NCBI GenBank assembly: GCA_037190665.1 | Contig: JBBCJT010000033.1 | Location: 1-64,000 of the forward strand | Length of the DNA stretch: 64,000 nucleotides | Direction: 5' to 3' | Source of the DNA: JBBCJT01 sp037190665 | GTDB taxonomy: Bacteria > Pseudomonadota > Alphaproteobacteria > Acetobacterales > Acetobacteraceae | Shown here: positions 16,245 through 25,807 of the stretch, piece by piece | Numbering within the stretch: position 1 is the first letter of the stretch | Layout of the letters: each line of letters starts with the position of its first letter | Notes under the pieces: model-generated | Databases searched by the model: none | Seen by the model: only the letters and a program-made list of their open reading frames with translations | Told to the model about the DNA's origin: nothing | Program-made: the position numbers and the translations under genes

Positions 16245-19220
16245 ATGATCCGTGACAAAGCTTCGATTGTGAGAACGGCTACGCTAAGCTTGGCAGCGGA
16301 ACTTCCGCTGGTCACGCTCATCCACGCGCCGGCCGGATGTGGCAAGACCGAGCTGGCTCGACAACTGGCAAGCAGAATCGCACCAAGAGGGGCGTCCGTC
16401 ACGCTCGGCCGGCACATGGCGGACGGCGTCTCCTTCCTGACAGCCGTGGCGGCGGCGGCCCGAGACGCCGTTCCGGATGCAAGCCTGCCGTCTCTGGCGT
16501 CCGACGACCTGGTCAATGGGGGAGCCTGGCTCGCGCGACTCATGACAGCCGTCAGGCCGTTCGTGTTGCAGCTTGATGACCTCCACCGTCTCGGCCGCAA
16601 CGCACGTGTCGAACGCATCCTCGTCGAGGCGGTCCGCTCCGCACCCCCGGGCTTCTATCTGATCATCACCACGCGCACCCGTCCGGGCTCGGTCTGGGCG
16701 CGGCACGTGGCCGAAGGAAGGGCGAGAGTGGTCAGCATGGATCACCTCGCGCTCGACACCCGGGAGGCGGCAGAGCTCATCGCTGTGGAAGGCGCGATGG
16801 ACTGGGCGCCTGAGACGCTGGTGGAGGCATGTGGCGGATGGGTGCTCGGGGCCCGGATGCTGCTGCGCCGGCCCGGCCCCCCGGCGGGCAGGATGGACGA
16901 TGAGGCGGGCATGGTCGATCTGATCGATACGGAGCTGCTCGCCGACCTGCCGTCGAGCGCCACCGCGATCCTGCGACGCACCCCGCCCCTCGATGGACTC
17001 GACATCACCGTCGTGGCCGAGGTGATCGGACTGGAAGCACGGGACTTTCGGGCGCTGGCAGCGGGCCTGTTATTTCTCGACATCACCGTCGACGGGCAGA
17101 TCCATGTCCATGACCTCCTCAAGGCGGCCATTCGCCAGCGCTGGGGCGAGACGGCGAGCGACACCCGATCCGACTTGCTTGCCGCCGCTAGAGCGCTTTG
17201 GGCGAACGGAGACACGAGAAGTGCCCTGTCGCTGCTTTCGGCCACCCAAGCCTGGGACGAACTCATAGCGCTTCTTCCGGCTTCGGCGCCGTCGATCGCC
17301 GAGGCGGGGGATTTCGGGATCCTGCTCGCCGCGCTCAAGCCCATGCCGGACAACCTGCGCCGCGCCAGCGTGGTGGCAAGCTACTGGCACGGCGTCTCCC
17401 TTCTCAATCTGGATCCACCGCGGGCCAGGGCCCTGCTCGAGGAAGCGCTGGAGGCAATCCTCGCCGACGGCGCGGCGGAGGATGAGGCGCTGCTCATCCC
17501 ACTCTGGACGGCTTGCGCAGATGGAATTTGGCTCGAATGGTGGGACTGCACCCGCGCCGATCTTCACCTGGAGTACCTGCCGCGGCTAACCGCGGTCGCC
17601 GAACGCCACGGCCAGGAAGCGCTGCTCGCACACGGTGCCGTGGCGGCGCTGTCGATCCGAAACCCTGCGCATCCGGATTTTCCCTCGTGGGAGGCTCAAA
17701 GCCTCGCCGCATTCTTTGAGCCGGCGCCACGGCATGAGGCGGTCCGTCGCGGCATCCAGCTCTTCTTTCGCTACTGCTGGGGCGAGGGTGCGCGCTGGAA
17801 GGCCGAACTCGTCCGGGCTCGGCTCGATCACCTCTTCGGAGACCGCAACGCACCACTCGCCGACATCTGCACCCGGCTCGTCGCGACGACCGAGTTCCTG
17901 AGTATCTTCGAACCTGATGCCGAAGTGGTCTTCGCGGCATTGACGCGTGGTCTCGCTGCTACCGAGCGGCATGGGCAACGCTTCTGGGATGTGACCATGG
18001 CAAACGCGGCGCTCTATCGCGCCGTCTCGCAGGAAGACATGGCACAACTCGATGCCGGAATCGCGCTGCTGGACGAGCGACTCGGTCCGCAGTCCAACCC
18101 CAACTACGTGGCAATCCACGAAAACTTCCTGGCTTGCCGGCACTGGCTGTCAGGGCGCGCCGAAGCCGCATTGGAACACGCGTTGACAGCGCATCGGCTG
18201 GCAGTCGCGAATGGCTTCTCGATCTCGCCCGTCTACTATGGGCTTGCCATTGCCGCGATCCTTTCCGACCTCGGCCGGGCAACGGAAGCGCGACGCTGGA
18301 TGAGCAAGGCTCGCCGGACGGCGCGGGCGCAGCGAAGCCATATCCTGACGTTCCTGGCATGCCTCCGGGGGGCGGCTTTGATGCGGGCTGCCGGGCTGCC
18401 GCGACGGGCCGAGCCCTATCTGAGGAACGCTCTGGCCACGGGGGCGGCGCAGAGGTTCATGTCCCACCCCTATCTTCGCCGCACCGAGATGGCGGCCCTC
18501 TTCGCTCTGGCACGGCAACGTGCGATCGCAACCGCCTACGTCGCCGACATGGAGAAAGCACTCTGCCTTCAGGCAGTATCCGGCGAGCCAATCCGTCTGG
18601 TGACACACGGGGGCTTTGATCTCCAGACGGCCGGGCACTCCCGCCTCGGGCGGGGCAAGGCGAAGCGGGTGCCCGGGCTGCTCGCCCTGCACCTAGTCGC
18701 GTCGGGCTGGCGCGGACTTGCCAGCGAGGAGCTCATCGACCGGCTATGGCCTGACGCCGACGCCGAGTCCGGCCGCAAATGCCTGAAGTCCGCCGTCTAT
18801 CGGCTTCGGCAGCTCTTCGGCGATCCCGATGCCGTCCGGGTTGGTGGGGATCGTGTCGCGCTCAATTCCGAACGCGTCTCCGTCGATGCCTGGCAGCTTG
18901 AGGCGCTGGCGCGCACGGGCGATGCGAAGTTCTCCACAGCGCTGGAGTTGCATCAGGGCTCGTTTGCCGGGCCCGCCGCCAGCAGCCATCCAGAGCTTCT
19001 GCTCTACGCTCAACACCTGAACCGCTTGCTGTCACAAATCGCCGTCCGCGAAGCCACCGTGCAACTCGGCGTCAACGCGCCCGAGGCTGCGATGGCCACC
19101 ATGGATGAGGCGATACGCCATCTCGGGCTGGACGATCGCCTGCTTGCGGTCGCGCAAGCAGCAGCCACAGCACTCGGCCGCGCGATCGATCTCCCGGCAG
19201 CCGGTGCCGACGCCGACTAG
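16245..19220 (+). CDS. Large NTPase/TPR regulator with C-terminal SARP-like winged helix
   Basis: The 991-residue protein has a P-loop near the N terminus (HAPAGCGKTELARQL, residues 27-41) with a Walker B-like FVLQLDDLHRL at about 103-113, the STAND/MalT design. A long helical TPR-like middle follows. The last 200 residues contain a winged-helix domain (LLALHLVASGWRGLASEELI, RLWPDADAESGRKCLKSAVY, RLRQLFGDPDAVRVGG) followed by a bacterial-transcriptional-activation-like helical tail. It is thus a signal-integrating transcription regulator that needs ATP. Unlike LuxR/MalT types, its DNA-binding part resembles the OmpR/SARP fold. It stands 180 bases before the phosphoesterase operon and is its likely regulator, which is inference. 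Confidence 0.82.
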   Translation: MIRDKASIVRTATLSLAAELPLVTLIHAPAGCGKTELARQLASRIAPRGASVTLGRHMADGVSFLTAVAAAARDAVPDASLPSLASDDLVNGGAWLARLMTAVRPFVLQLDDLHRLGRNARVERILVEAVRSAPPGFYLIITTRTRPGSVWARHVAEGRARVVSMDHLALDTREAAELIAVEGAMDWAPETLVEACGGWVLGARMLLRRPGPPAGRMDDEAGMVDLIDTELLADLPSSATAILRRTPPLDGLDITVVAEVIGLEARDFRALAAGLLFLDITVDGQIHVHDLLKAAIRQRWGETASDTRSDLLAAARALWANGDTRSALSLLSATQAWDELIALLPASAPSIAEAGDFGILLAALKPMPDNLRRASVVASYWHGVSLLNLDPPRARALLEEALEAILADGAAEDEALLIPLWTACADGIWLEWWDCTRADLHLEYLPRLTAVAERHGQEALLAHGAVAALSIRNPAHPDFPSWEAQSLAAFFEPAPRHEAVRRGIQLFFRYCWGEGARWKAELVRARLDHLFGDRNAPLADICTRLVATTEFLSIFEPDAEVVFAALTRGLAATERHGQRFWDVTMANAALYRAVSQEDMAQLDAGIALLDERLGPQSNPNYVAIHENFLACRHWLSGRAEAALEHALTAHRLAVANGFSISPVYYGLAIAAILSDLGRATEARRWMSKARRTARAQRSHILTFLACLRGAALMRAAGLPRRAEPYLRNALATGAAQRFMSHPYLRRTEMAALFALARQRAIATAYVADMEKALCLQAVSGEPIRLVTHGGFDLQTAGHSRLGRGKAKRVPGLLALHLVASGWRGLASEELIDRLWPDADAESGRKCLKSAVYRLRQLFGDPDAVRVGGDRVALNSERVSVDAWQLEALARTGDAKFSTALELHQGSFAGPAASSHPELLLYAQHLNRLLSQIAVREATVQLGVNAPEAAMATMDEAIRHLGLDDRLLAVAQAAATALGRAIDLPAAGADAD

Positions 19221-19399
19221 TGACGAAAGTCACAGTCCGAGCAAGCCACTCGGCGAAAAACCCGGGCAACCCATGACTTGCCGACCATCGGTTACCAATC
19301 GGTGACCGCGATCGACCAGCGTGGTCCGCCACGGGAGAGCCGGGCCAACGCATCGGCGAATCTCTGTATTCGAGAGCAAGCCTGTCTGGAGGCGGCGCC

Positions 19400-21016
19400 A
19401 TGGACCTATTCAACATTCAGCGCGGCGTGATGTGCTCCCTCGCTGCGGCGTACGGACTCCAGGGGGACAAGGAGGAGTTCAAGCGATACTACGAGCTCTT
19501 CAAGAAGGCCCAGGATTACGACAAGGAGCATCATGACGCGGCGGCGAACGCCGTCAGGCAGAGCATCCAGGCCATCAAGCGCGTCTGCGACGCCGTGCCG
19601 GCAGGGAGGGAGCCCCTTTCTGCTACCGTTGAAGGTGACGGCCTTGGCCTGGTGAAGCGTCTGCCCAGCGGCGCGCGCTATGTGGTGTTCTCCGATCATC
19701 ACATCACCGACCGGGGTAATCGCCAGAACTTCTTCGCAGCGAAGAACAAGGAACTCTATCTCGAAATTCTCAAGGACTACTACGGAGTTGCCGGGTTCGA
19801 TCTCATCGAGAATGGAGACGTCGAGGAGCTTCTGATCTACGAGCCCGACCTCGGCGAGATGGGTGACATCGGTTCATGGGGTTGGCCGAAGATACTCTCC
19901 TACCGCCGCATCAAGATCGAGGAGAGCATACGGTCCATCGCGGCCGACAACTCGGATTACTACCGGGTGATCTACGACACCTTCGCCTCCAGGAGGAAAT
20001 ATCACAAGGTCGTCGGCAACCACGATGTGGCGCTGCTGGATGGCGAGTTGCTTCAGCTGCTGCGCAGCGCAACCGGCTATCACTTCGAGCGTCCGGTCGA
20101 AACAGTTCTCCTCTCGGATAGCAAGCGCCACAGCTACTTCATCTGCCATGGGCACCAGTTCGACCACAGCTGCACGCGCCGCTTCGCGGAGCATATCGGC
20201 GAGAGCTACACACAGGCGGGTGCCTGGGCTTTCCAGGGTCCGGACCGGACCTGGCTCCACAGCAGGGACTGGCTCGACGACATGCTTGCCGGCCGTCGAC
20301 CGGTCACCAACAACATCGTTGGCACGGAGCCGACGGGTCTGACGGCCGGTCAGGTACTGTCTCTGGTCGCGGCCTTCGGTGCCGGGGCGGTTCTGGGGGG
20401 TGCCAGCATAACCGCCGCTCTCGCCAGCGGGTCGCTTTCGACCGCGATGCTGCAGGCGATCTTCAACATCGTGCCGCCGCAGGCCTTCTTCGAAGAGGTG
20501 ATGCAGAAGAACATCGCCTGGGAGTATTTCGAGAACCCGGACGACTACGGGAAGCTCATCGACCAGATCGCCAGCGGTCACCGATGGTTCAAGGTGCGTC
20601 ACACCGAAGAGATCGAGCTGACCGACTTCCTGGCAAATGAGGGCACGCCGAGGCCCTGGGGCAGTGACACGCCTCCCACGGTTGTCATCGGTCATTCGCA
20701 CGAGGCGCGCCTGAAGGCACGGCGGCCAAACGGCAAGATCGCATCTCGCTATATCAATACTGCTGCCGCCGGGCGGTTCGAGAACATGATCTGGGGATTG
20801 GAGATCGTCAGCGGGGAGCCGTCTCTCGTCACCTGGCACAGAAATACGACCGGCGCACCGGTCCGCACGCTTTGGGAGCCCACTTCCCTCGGTCCGATCA
20901 GTGTCCTGGAGCCCGCCTCACAGGCGACTCTCGAGGAGTTGCTCAAGGCGCTTCCCCCCGAGCAGGCGCCTCTCGACGAGACGACCTTCCGGATCGCGAT
21001 GATGCACGAGGCTTGA
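19400..21016 (+). CDS. Calcineurin-like metallophosphoesterase with hydrophobic insert
   Basis: A 538-residue protein with all motifs of the calcineurin-like superfamily: SDHH (98-101), NGD (138-140), GNHD (206-209), CHGH (249-252) and GHSH (431-434). The N-terminal 90 residues are a helical extension. Between the fourth and fifth motifs lies a glycine/alanine-rich hydrophobic stretch at about 313-350 (VLSLVAAFGAGAVLGGASI), which could enter a membrane. This insert is unusual for the family. The substrate could be a phosphodiester or phosphomonoester; nothing fixes it. It leads a three-gene set with two proteins I do not recognise. The start is preceded by GGAGGCGGC. Confidence 0.85.
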   Translation: MDLFNIQRGVMCSLAAAYGLQGDKEEFKRYYELFKKAQDYDKEHHDAAANAVRQSIQAIKRVCDAVPAGREPLSATVEGDGLGLVKRLPSGARYVVFSDHHITDRGNRQNFFAAKNKELYLEILKDYYGVAGFDLIENGDVEELLIYEPDLGEMGDIGSWGWPKILSYRRIKIEESIRSIAADNSDYYRVIYDTFASRRKYHKVVGNHDVALLDGELLQLLRSATGYHFERPVETVLLSDSKRHSYFICHGHQFDHSCTRRFAEHIGESYTQAGAWAFQGPDRTWLHSRDWLDDMLAGRRPVTNNIVGTEPTGLTAGQVLSLVAAFGAGAVLGGASITAALASGSLSTAMLQAIFNIVPPQAFFEEVMQKNIAWEYFENPDDYGKLIDQIASGHRWFKVRHTEEIELTDFLANEGTPRPWGSDTPPTVVIGHSHEARLKARRPNGKIASRYINTAAAGRFENMIWGLEIVSGEPSLVTWHRNTTGAPVRTLWEPTSLGPISVLEPASQATLEELLKALPPEQAPLDETTFRIAMMHEA

Positions 21017-21046
21017 GCGCAGGCCATCGAGATCAGGAGAGCCTCC

Positions 21047-22366
21047 ATGGCTGATGACATCGAACCGCCATTTCCGATCTGGCAAGGTTTCCGGCACAGC
21101 TGGACCTACAATCATCGCCTGAACCGGATCGGCAACTGGCTGACGGCCGATGCGCGGGATGGTGACACTCTGCAAATTGCCCTCGGCCATTCCGCCGCCT
21201 CGGGTTCGGGTCGGGACGAGGCAAGTTTCAGTGGCTATCATACGAGCGTCCGCGCAGACGGAGTGCATTGCCGCGAGATCCGGCGAACGATCCATATCTC
21301 CGCCCGCGAGCAGGAAAGCCAAGTATTCCAGCGCGAGATCCGCCTCGGTCGCGACGCGGTCCCTGCTGACTGCGATACATTTGCCGCCATACTCGCAGGG
21401 TTTGACCTCTGGTCCGGGAAGGATGCGGACAAGCTCGCCAGCTTCCATCTGGCGACGACGGTCCCGCGCCGCGATCCAGGGACCGGCGAGATCGTCTTTG
21501 CCCTTCTCGGTGCTCTCAACGTCGATTGCGACAGCCCGGAATGCGACAACTTTCAGACAGCCGGAGGACTGATCGCCTCGATCGCCGCCGGGGCTGCGTT
21601 GGGCGGCAACCTTGGCGGGCTGCCCGGTCTCCTCGCCGGCGCCGTCTTTGGTGGCCTGTTCGCCAAGCTGAACGTCACCACCGACTACAACCTCGTGGTT
21701 CATCTTGCCGTGATCGCGGGGCACTCGGACACCCTCTGCGCTCGTCTCAGTACCACCCAGAACACCTATTCCTGGGGAACAGACGAGGCAGTCACCCGCG
21801 CGAAGGAAGGTGTCGTCCGCGTCGAACTGGAGGGAGACCACAATCAGCGCTGGCGTCACACCGTGCCGGCGATCACCCAGCTCTCGCTGGAAGTAACCCG
21901 CGAGCGCGGAGTGCTGCGGCCAGATACAGCTATGCACCTGCTGGAGTGGGACATGGCCGTCACTCCGGTCACCTCCAGAGGAGATGGCTGTACCGCGGAT
22001 ATCGAGCTGTTCTTCCGCAACTGGGCAAACCGGGAGTCCGAGTTCCTGGACGAGCAGATCGATCCTCCGATCATCGGCGACGTCGATTGGCTGGACCAGC
22101 AGGTCGAAGGAGCATTCTCGCACCGTGACGCAGGCATGGCGAATGTCGTCATCGGCGTCGCGCTGCTTCAGTTCGCCAGGGCGGAAGTCGTCGGCCAGAA
22201 CCACTGGACCGGCAGGTTGATCTGGCAGGGGGGTGGGGAAAGTGCGGCCTCTCCCGACGCCGTCCGAACAGCCACACGCACCCATACCATCCCGATGGCC
22301 GACGATGCCGCCCCGCTCGCGATGATCGACGGGGTCCACCGCATCGCGGTCGACCATGCCATGTGA
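21047..22366 (+). CDS. Unrecognised 439-residue protein with glycine-zipper segment
   Basis: I do not recognise the family. The product has a soluble-looking N-terminal part (residues 1-165), a glycine/alanine-rich hydrophobic stretch at about 172-207 (GGLIASIAAGAALGGNLGGL and LLAGAVFGGLFAKL), and a beta-rich C-terminal part with a Asp/Glu-rich segment near 345-365. The hydrophobic element resembles in style the insert of the preceding phosphoesterase, suggesting that both sit at a membrane or contact each other. It begins 30 bases after the phosphoesterase behind AGGAGAG and ends overlapping an ATG of the next frame. No signal peptide is seen. Confidence 0.75.
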   Translation: MADDIEPPFPIWQGFRHSWTYNHRLNRIGNWLTADARDGDTLQIALGHSAASGSGRDEASFSGYHTSVRADGVHCREIRRTIHISAREQESQVFQREIRLGRDAVPADCDTFAAILAGFDLWSGKDADKLASFHLATTVPRRDPGTGEIVFALLGALNVDCDSPECDNFQTAGGLIASIAAGAALGGNLGGLPGLLAGAVFGGLFAKLNVTTDYNLVVHLAVIAGHSDTLCARLSTTQNTYSWGTDEAVTRAKEGVVRVELEGDHNQRWRHTVPAITQLSLEVTRERGVLRPDTAMHLLEWDMAVTPVTSRGDGCTADIELFFRNWANRESEFLDEQIDPPIIGDVDWLDQQVEGAFSHRDAGMANVVIGVALLQFARAEVVGQNHWTGRLIWQGGGESAASPDAVRTATRTHTIPMADDAAPLAMIDGVHRIAVDHAM

Positions 22367-22389
22367 AAGCCCAGAAAAAGGAGAAACCG

Positions 22390-22812
22390 ATGGCAAAGGC
22401 CCCCGCATCCGCCTCCGCTGCAACTGCGCCCGTCGCAGGTACCGCAAACAATGCGGCCATCGCTGCAACGCTCTATGAGGAGTGTCGCGGTCGCGTCGCA
22501 GGCTACACCGTCGGTGCTTCCGGGCTCACCATCAAACTGGATTGCAGCGCAATCTTCCGCATCGCTGTCTCGGTCGGAGCGGACCAACCGCATTTTCGCT
22601 CTGCTGTCTCGATGGCCATGATTGCGGTCAACAACCGCGTGAATCCGGCGACGCAAGGGTCAGGCAGCGATCAACAGTTTATGTGGGTTCGGCTCCACAG
22701 GACGACGAAGGATCAGAAGATCCGGCCGGCATTGGCGGTGGGAATGACGTACAACAACGACGCCGACCCGTTCGATATCGACGGTTTTGTCTACACGCCG
22801 GACGTGGGCTAA
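22390..22812 (+). CDS. Unrecognised 140-residue protein, third gene of the phosphoesterase operon
   Basis: The family is not recognised. An Ala/Pro-rich N terminus (AKAPASASAATAPVAGTANN) leads into a compact alpha/beta-looking domain (GLTIKLDCSAIFRIAVSVGA, MWVRLHRTTKD, GFVYTPDVG). I chose the ATG at 22390 because AAAAAGGAG ends about seven bases upstream; an in-frame ATG at 22363 overlaps the preceding stop and would add nine residues. The spacing shows that it belongs to the same operon. No membrane segment or signal peptide is evident. Confidence 0.7.
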   Translation: MAKAPASASAATAPVAGTANNAAIAATLYEECRGRVAGYTVGASGLTIKLDCSAIFRIAVSVGADQPHFRSAVSMAMIAVNNRVNPATQGSGSDQQFMWVRLHRTTKDQKIRPALAVGMTYNNDADPFDIDGFVYTPDVG

Positions 22813-23136
22813 CTCTCCGATTGACGAGGCGGTTGCAGGCCTTTTCTGCCGATCGCTGCGCGTGGTCGCTTGTACCACATTTCAGGACTAGCGACATGAT
22901 GTCGAGGTGAACGATGGCTCTAACCACGCGCACGTCGGAAAGCGGAAAGGCAGCTGCCGGCCCAGATCCTGCCAGACCGATGTGCGCCCAGATCCGTCAT
23001 AGGCGTTCGAGAAAGCTGTGCCCAAAAGCGGACGCACCTTCACGCATGCGCCGTCACCCTCCTGCCGCCGGGCACCAGCGGCAGGAAACTCTTCGAACAC
23101 GGAGGCGCTCCTTGCGCTACGCCGCCCTCCGCCGCG
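22813..23136. other. 324-base spacer without supported gene
   Basis: This is the convergent gap between the phosphoesterase operon and kdpC. Short frames exist on both strands but none has a plausible start and a family-like sequence. I see no clear terminator hairpin with a T tract. Confidence 0.5.
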
Positions 23137-23724
23137 TCAGCGCAGGCGGTCAAGTGCCATGTTCAGTCCCAGCACGTTCACGCGCGGTTCCCCAAGGAAG
23201 CCGAATTCCCGACCCTCTGCCTGCTGGTTCAACAGTGCGGTCACGCGTGCCGCCGGCAGTCCCCGTGCCTGCGCGACGCGAGCAACCTGCCGCGCAGCAT
23301 TCTCCAGGCTGATATGTGGATCGAGACCCGAGGCAGAGGCCGTGGCGGCGTCCGCCGGCACAGACCCGCCGCCAAGATTCTCGACACGTTCCCGCAGCGT
23401 TTCCAGCAGCGCCGCCGACGTCGGTCCGCCCTGCGACGCCGCGGAGGCCGCTGCGTTATAGGGAGCGGAGCGCGTGCTGCCTGCATTGTCCGGGTCCGGC
23501 TCGCTGGTCGCGGAGGGGCGCGGGTGGAAGTAGCGCGGATCGCTGAAGTTCTGCCCGATCAGTGCCGACCCGACCACGCGCCCGTCGCGTTCGATCAGGC
23601 TGCCGCCGGCCTGGCGCGGGAACAGCGCACCGGCGATGCCGGTCATCGCAAGGGGCGCCGCGAGACCCAGGAGCAGGGTGAACAGGCCCACGACCGCAAT
23701 GGCGGGGCGAAGGATGGCGTTCAT
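23137..23724 (-). CDS. kdpC: Potassium-transporting ATPase subunit C
   Basis: A 195-residue protein with one N-terminal membrane anchor (VVGLFTLLLGLAAPLAMTGI) and the KdpC blocks RYFHPRPSA, YNAAASAAS and GLDPHISLENAARQVARVA. KdpC stabilises the KdpFABC complex and raises its ATP or potassium affinity. It is the last gene of the leftward kdp operon, two bases after kdpB. The length fits the family. Confidence 0.95.
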   Translation of the reverse strand: MNAILRPAIAVVGLFTLLLGLAAPLAMTGIAGALFPRQAGGSLIERDGRVVGSALIGQNFSDPRYFHPRPSATSEPDPDNAGSTRSAPYNAAASAASQGGPTSAALLETLRERVENLGGGSVPADAATASASGLDPHISLENAARQVARVAQARGLPAARVTALLNQQAEGREFGFLGEPRVNVLGLNMALDRLR

Positions 23725-23726
23725 GG

Positions 23727-25796
23727 TCAGGCGATCCCCAGCAGGACGAGGAACATGTCGATCAGCTTGATCCCGGCGAAAGGCGCGACAATCCCGCCTG
23801 CGCCGTAGATCAGCAGGTTCCGCCGCAGCAGCGCGGCGGCACCGATCGGCACGTAGCGCACGCCGCGCAGTGCGAGCGGCACCAGCGCCACGATGATCAG
23901 CGCGTTGAAGATCACCGCGGAAAGGATGGCGCTCTCCGGGCTCGCAAGCTGCATGACGTTGAGCGCCTGCAGCTCGGGATAGGAGGCGACAAAGATCGCC
24001 GGCAGGATGGCGAAGTACTTCGCGACGTCGTTGGCGATGGAGAAGGTGGTCAGTGCGCCGCGCGTGATGAGGAGCTGCTTGCCGATCTCCACCACCTCGA
24101 TCAGCTTGGTCGGGTCGCTGTCGAGATCGACCATATTGCCGGCCTCGCGTGCCGCCTGGGTGCCGGTCTGCATGGCGAGGCCGACATCGGCCTGGGCGAG
24201 CGCCGGCGCGTCGTTGGTGCCATCGCCGGCCATTGCGACCAGTCGCCCCTCGGCCTGCGCCTTACGGATGTAGGCAAGTTTGTCCTCAGGTGTCGCCTCG
24301 GCGATGAAGTCATCCACACCCGCTTCCACGGCGATGGCGGCCGCGGTCAGGCGGTTGTCGCCCGTCACCATGACTGTGCGGATGCCCATCTTGCGCAGGG
24401 CGTCGAAACGGCTGCGCATGCCGGTCTTGACGATGTCCTTCAGTTCGATGGCGCCGAGCAGCAGGCCATCCTTCGAGACGGCGAGCGGCGTGCCGCCGGC
24501 CCGCGCGATGCGGTCCACGGCATCGCGGAAGGCGAAGTGCGGGGCGACATCGAGGCTCTTCAACATGGCGTCCACCGCGCCCTTGCGGAAGCGCCCCTGC
24601 GGCAGGTCGAAGCCCGAGATGCGGGTCTGCGCCGTGAAGGGGATCACCGTCGCCCCGTCCGACACCTCCGGCGCCTCGATGCCGTAGCGCTCGCGCGCGA
24701 AGGCAAGGATGGAGCGCCCTTCCGGCGTCTCGTCGGCAAGCGATGCGAACACCGCGGCCTCGGCCAGGTCGCGCTCCGCCACGGCCAGCCCCGGCAGGAA
24801 GGCGGCGGCCTGGCGGTTTCCCAGCGTAATGGTGCCGGTCTTGTCGAGCAGCAGCACGTCCACGTCGCCCGCCGCTTCCACTGCCCGACCCGAGGTGGCG
24901 AGCACGTTGAAGCGCACCAGCCGATCCATGCCCGCGATGCCGATGGCTGAGAGCAGGCCGCCGATCGTCGTCGGGATCAGCGTGACCAGCAGCGCCGAGA
25001 GCACCGCGACCGAGGGCGGCTGCCCGTTCCACGATGCCAACCCCACCAGTGTCGCCACGGCGATCAGGAAGATGATCGTCATGCCGGCCAGCAGGATGTC
25101 GAGCGCGATCTCGTTCGGCGTTTTCTGCCGCGAGGCGCCTTCGACCAGCGCGATCATGCGGTCGAGGAAGGTCGAGCCCGGCGCGGCGGTGATGCGCACC
25201 ACGATCCAGTCGGAGACGACCAGCGTCCCGCCAGTGACCGCGCTGCGGTCACCTCCGCTCTCGCGGATGACAGGGGCGGACTCGCCGGTCACCGCCGCTT
25301 CGTTCACGCTGGCGATGCCCTGGATCACCTCGCCGTCGGAGGGGATCAGGTCGCCCGCCTCGACCAGCACAACGTCGCCGACGCCCAGCTCGGTCGCCGC
25401 GCGCGGCTGCCACTGCGTGAGGTCTTCCGGGCGGACCAGCAGCTTGGCACGCGCCTCGGTGCGGGTGCGGCGCAGGCTGTCGGCCTGGGCGCGGCCGCGG
25501 CCTTCGGCCACGGCCTCGGCGAAGGTCGCGAAGAGCACCGTCAGCCACAGCCAGGCGGCGATGCCGGCCTGGAAAGCGAAGGGCTGTCCTGCGCCGACCG
25601 CGCGCAGCGCGAGGATCGTCACCAGCAGCGCCACCACCTCAGTGACGAAGATGACGGGGTTGCGGATCAGGTGCCGCGGATTGAGCTTGCGGAAGGCATC
25701 GACCGCAGCCCGGACCAGCAGCGCCCGGTCGGCGAGGACGACCACACGGCTGTCACGCCGTGCCGCGCCCTGATGGGTGGAAGTGAAGGCGTCCAT
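23727..25796 (-). CDS. kdpB: Potassium-transporting P-type ATPase subunit B
   Basis: A 689-residue P-type ATPase. The phosphorylation motif LLLDKTGTITLGN is present, with the actuator TGESAPVIRE and the hinge VTGDNRLTAAAIA plus AMAGDGTNDAPALAQADVG. The start is set at MDAFTSTHQ; a longer upstream reading frame overlaps kdpA and is not native. It hydrolyses ATP to drive potassium uptake through KdpA in the inner membrane. The gap to kdpA is 11 bases. Confidence 0.96.
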   Translation of the reverse strand: MDAFTSTHQGAARRDSRVVVLADRALLVRAAVDAFRKLNPRHLIRNPVIFVTEVVALLVTILALRAVGAGQPFAFQAGIAAWLWLTVLFATFAEAVAEGRGRAQADSLRRTRTEARAKLLVRPEDLTQWQPRAATELGVGDVVLVEAGDLIPSDGEVIQGIASVNEAAVTGESAPVIRESGGDRSAVTGGTLVVSDWIVVRITAAPGSTFLDRMIALVEGASRQKTPNEIALDILLAGMTIIFLIAVATLVGLASWNGQPPSVAVLSALLVTLIPTTIGGLLSAIGIAGMDRLVRFNVLATSGRAVEAAGDVDVLLLDKTGTITLGNRQAAAFLPGLAVAERDLAEAAVFASLADETPEGRSILAFARERYGIEAPEVSDGATVIPFTAQTRISGFDLPQGRFRKGAVDAMLKSLDVAPHFAFRDAVDRIARAGGTPLAVSKDGLLLGAIELKDIVKTGMRSRFDALRKMGIRTVMVTGDNRLTAAAIAVEAGVDDFIAEATPEDKLAYIRKAQAEGRLVAMAGDGTNDAPALAQADVGLAMQTGTQAAREAGNMVDLDSDPTKLIEVVEIGKQLLITRGALTTFSIANDVAKYFAILPAIFVASYPELQALNVMQLASPESAILSAVIFNALIIVALVPLALRGVRYVPIGAAALLRRNLLIYGAGGIVAPFAGIKLIDMFLVLLGIA

Positions 25797-25807
25797 GGGA
25801 TGTGGCC

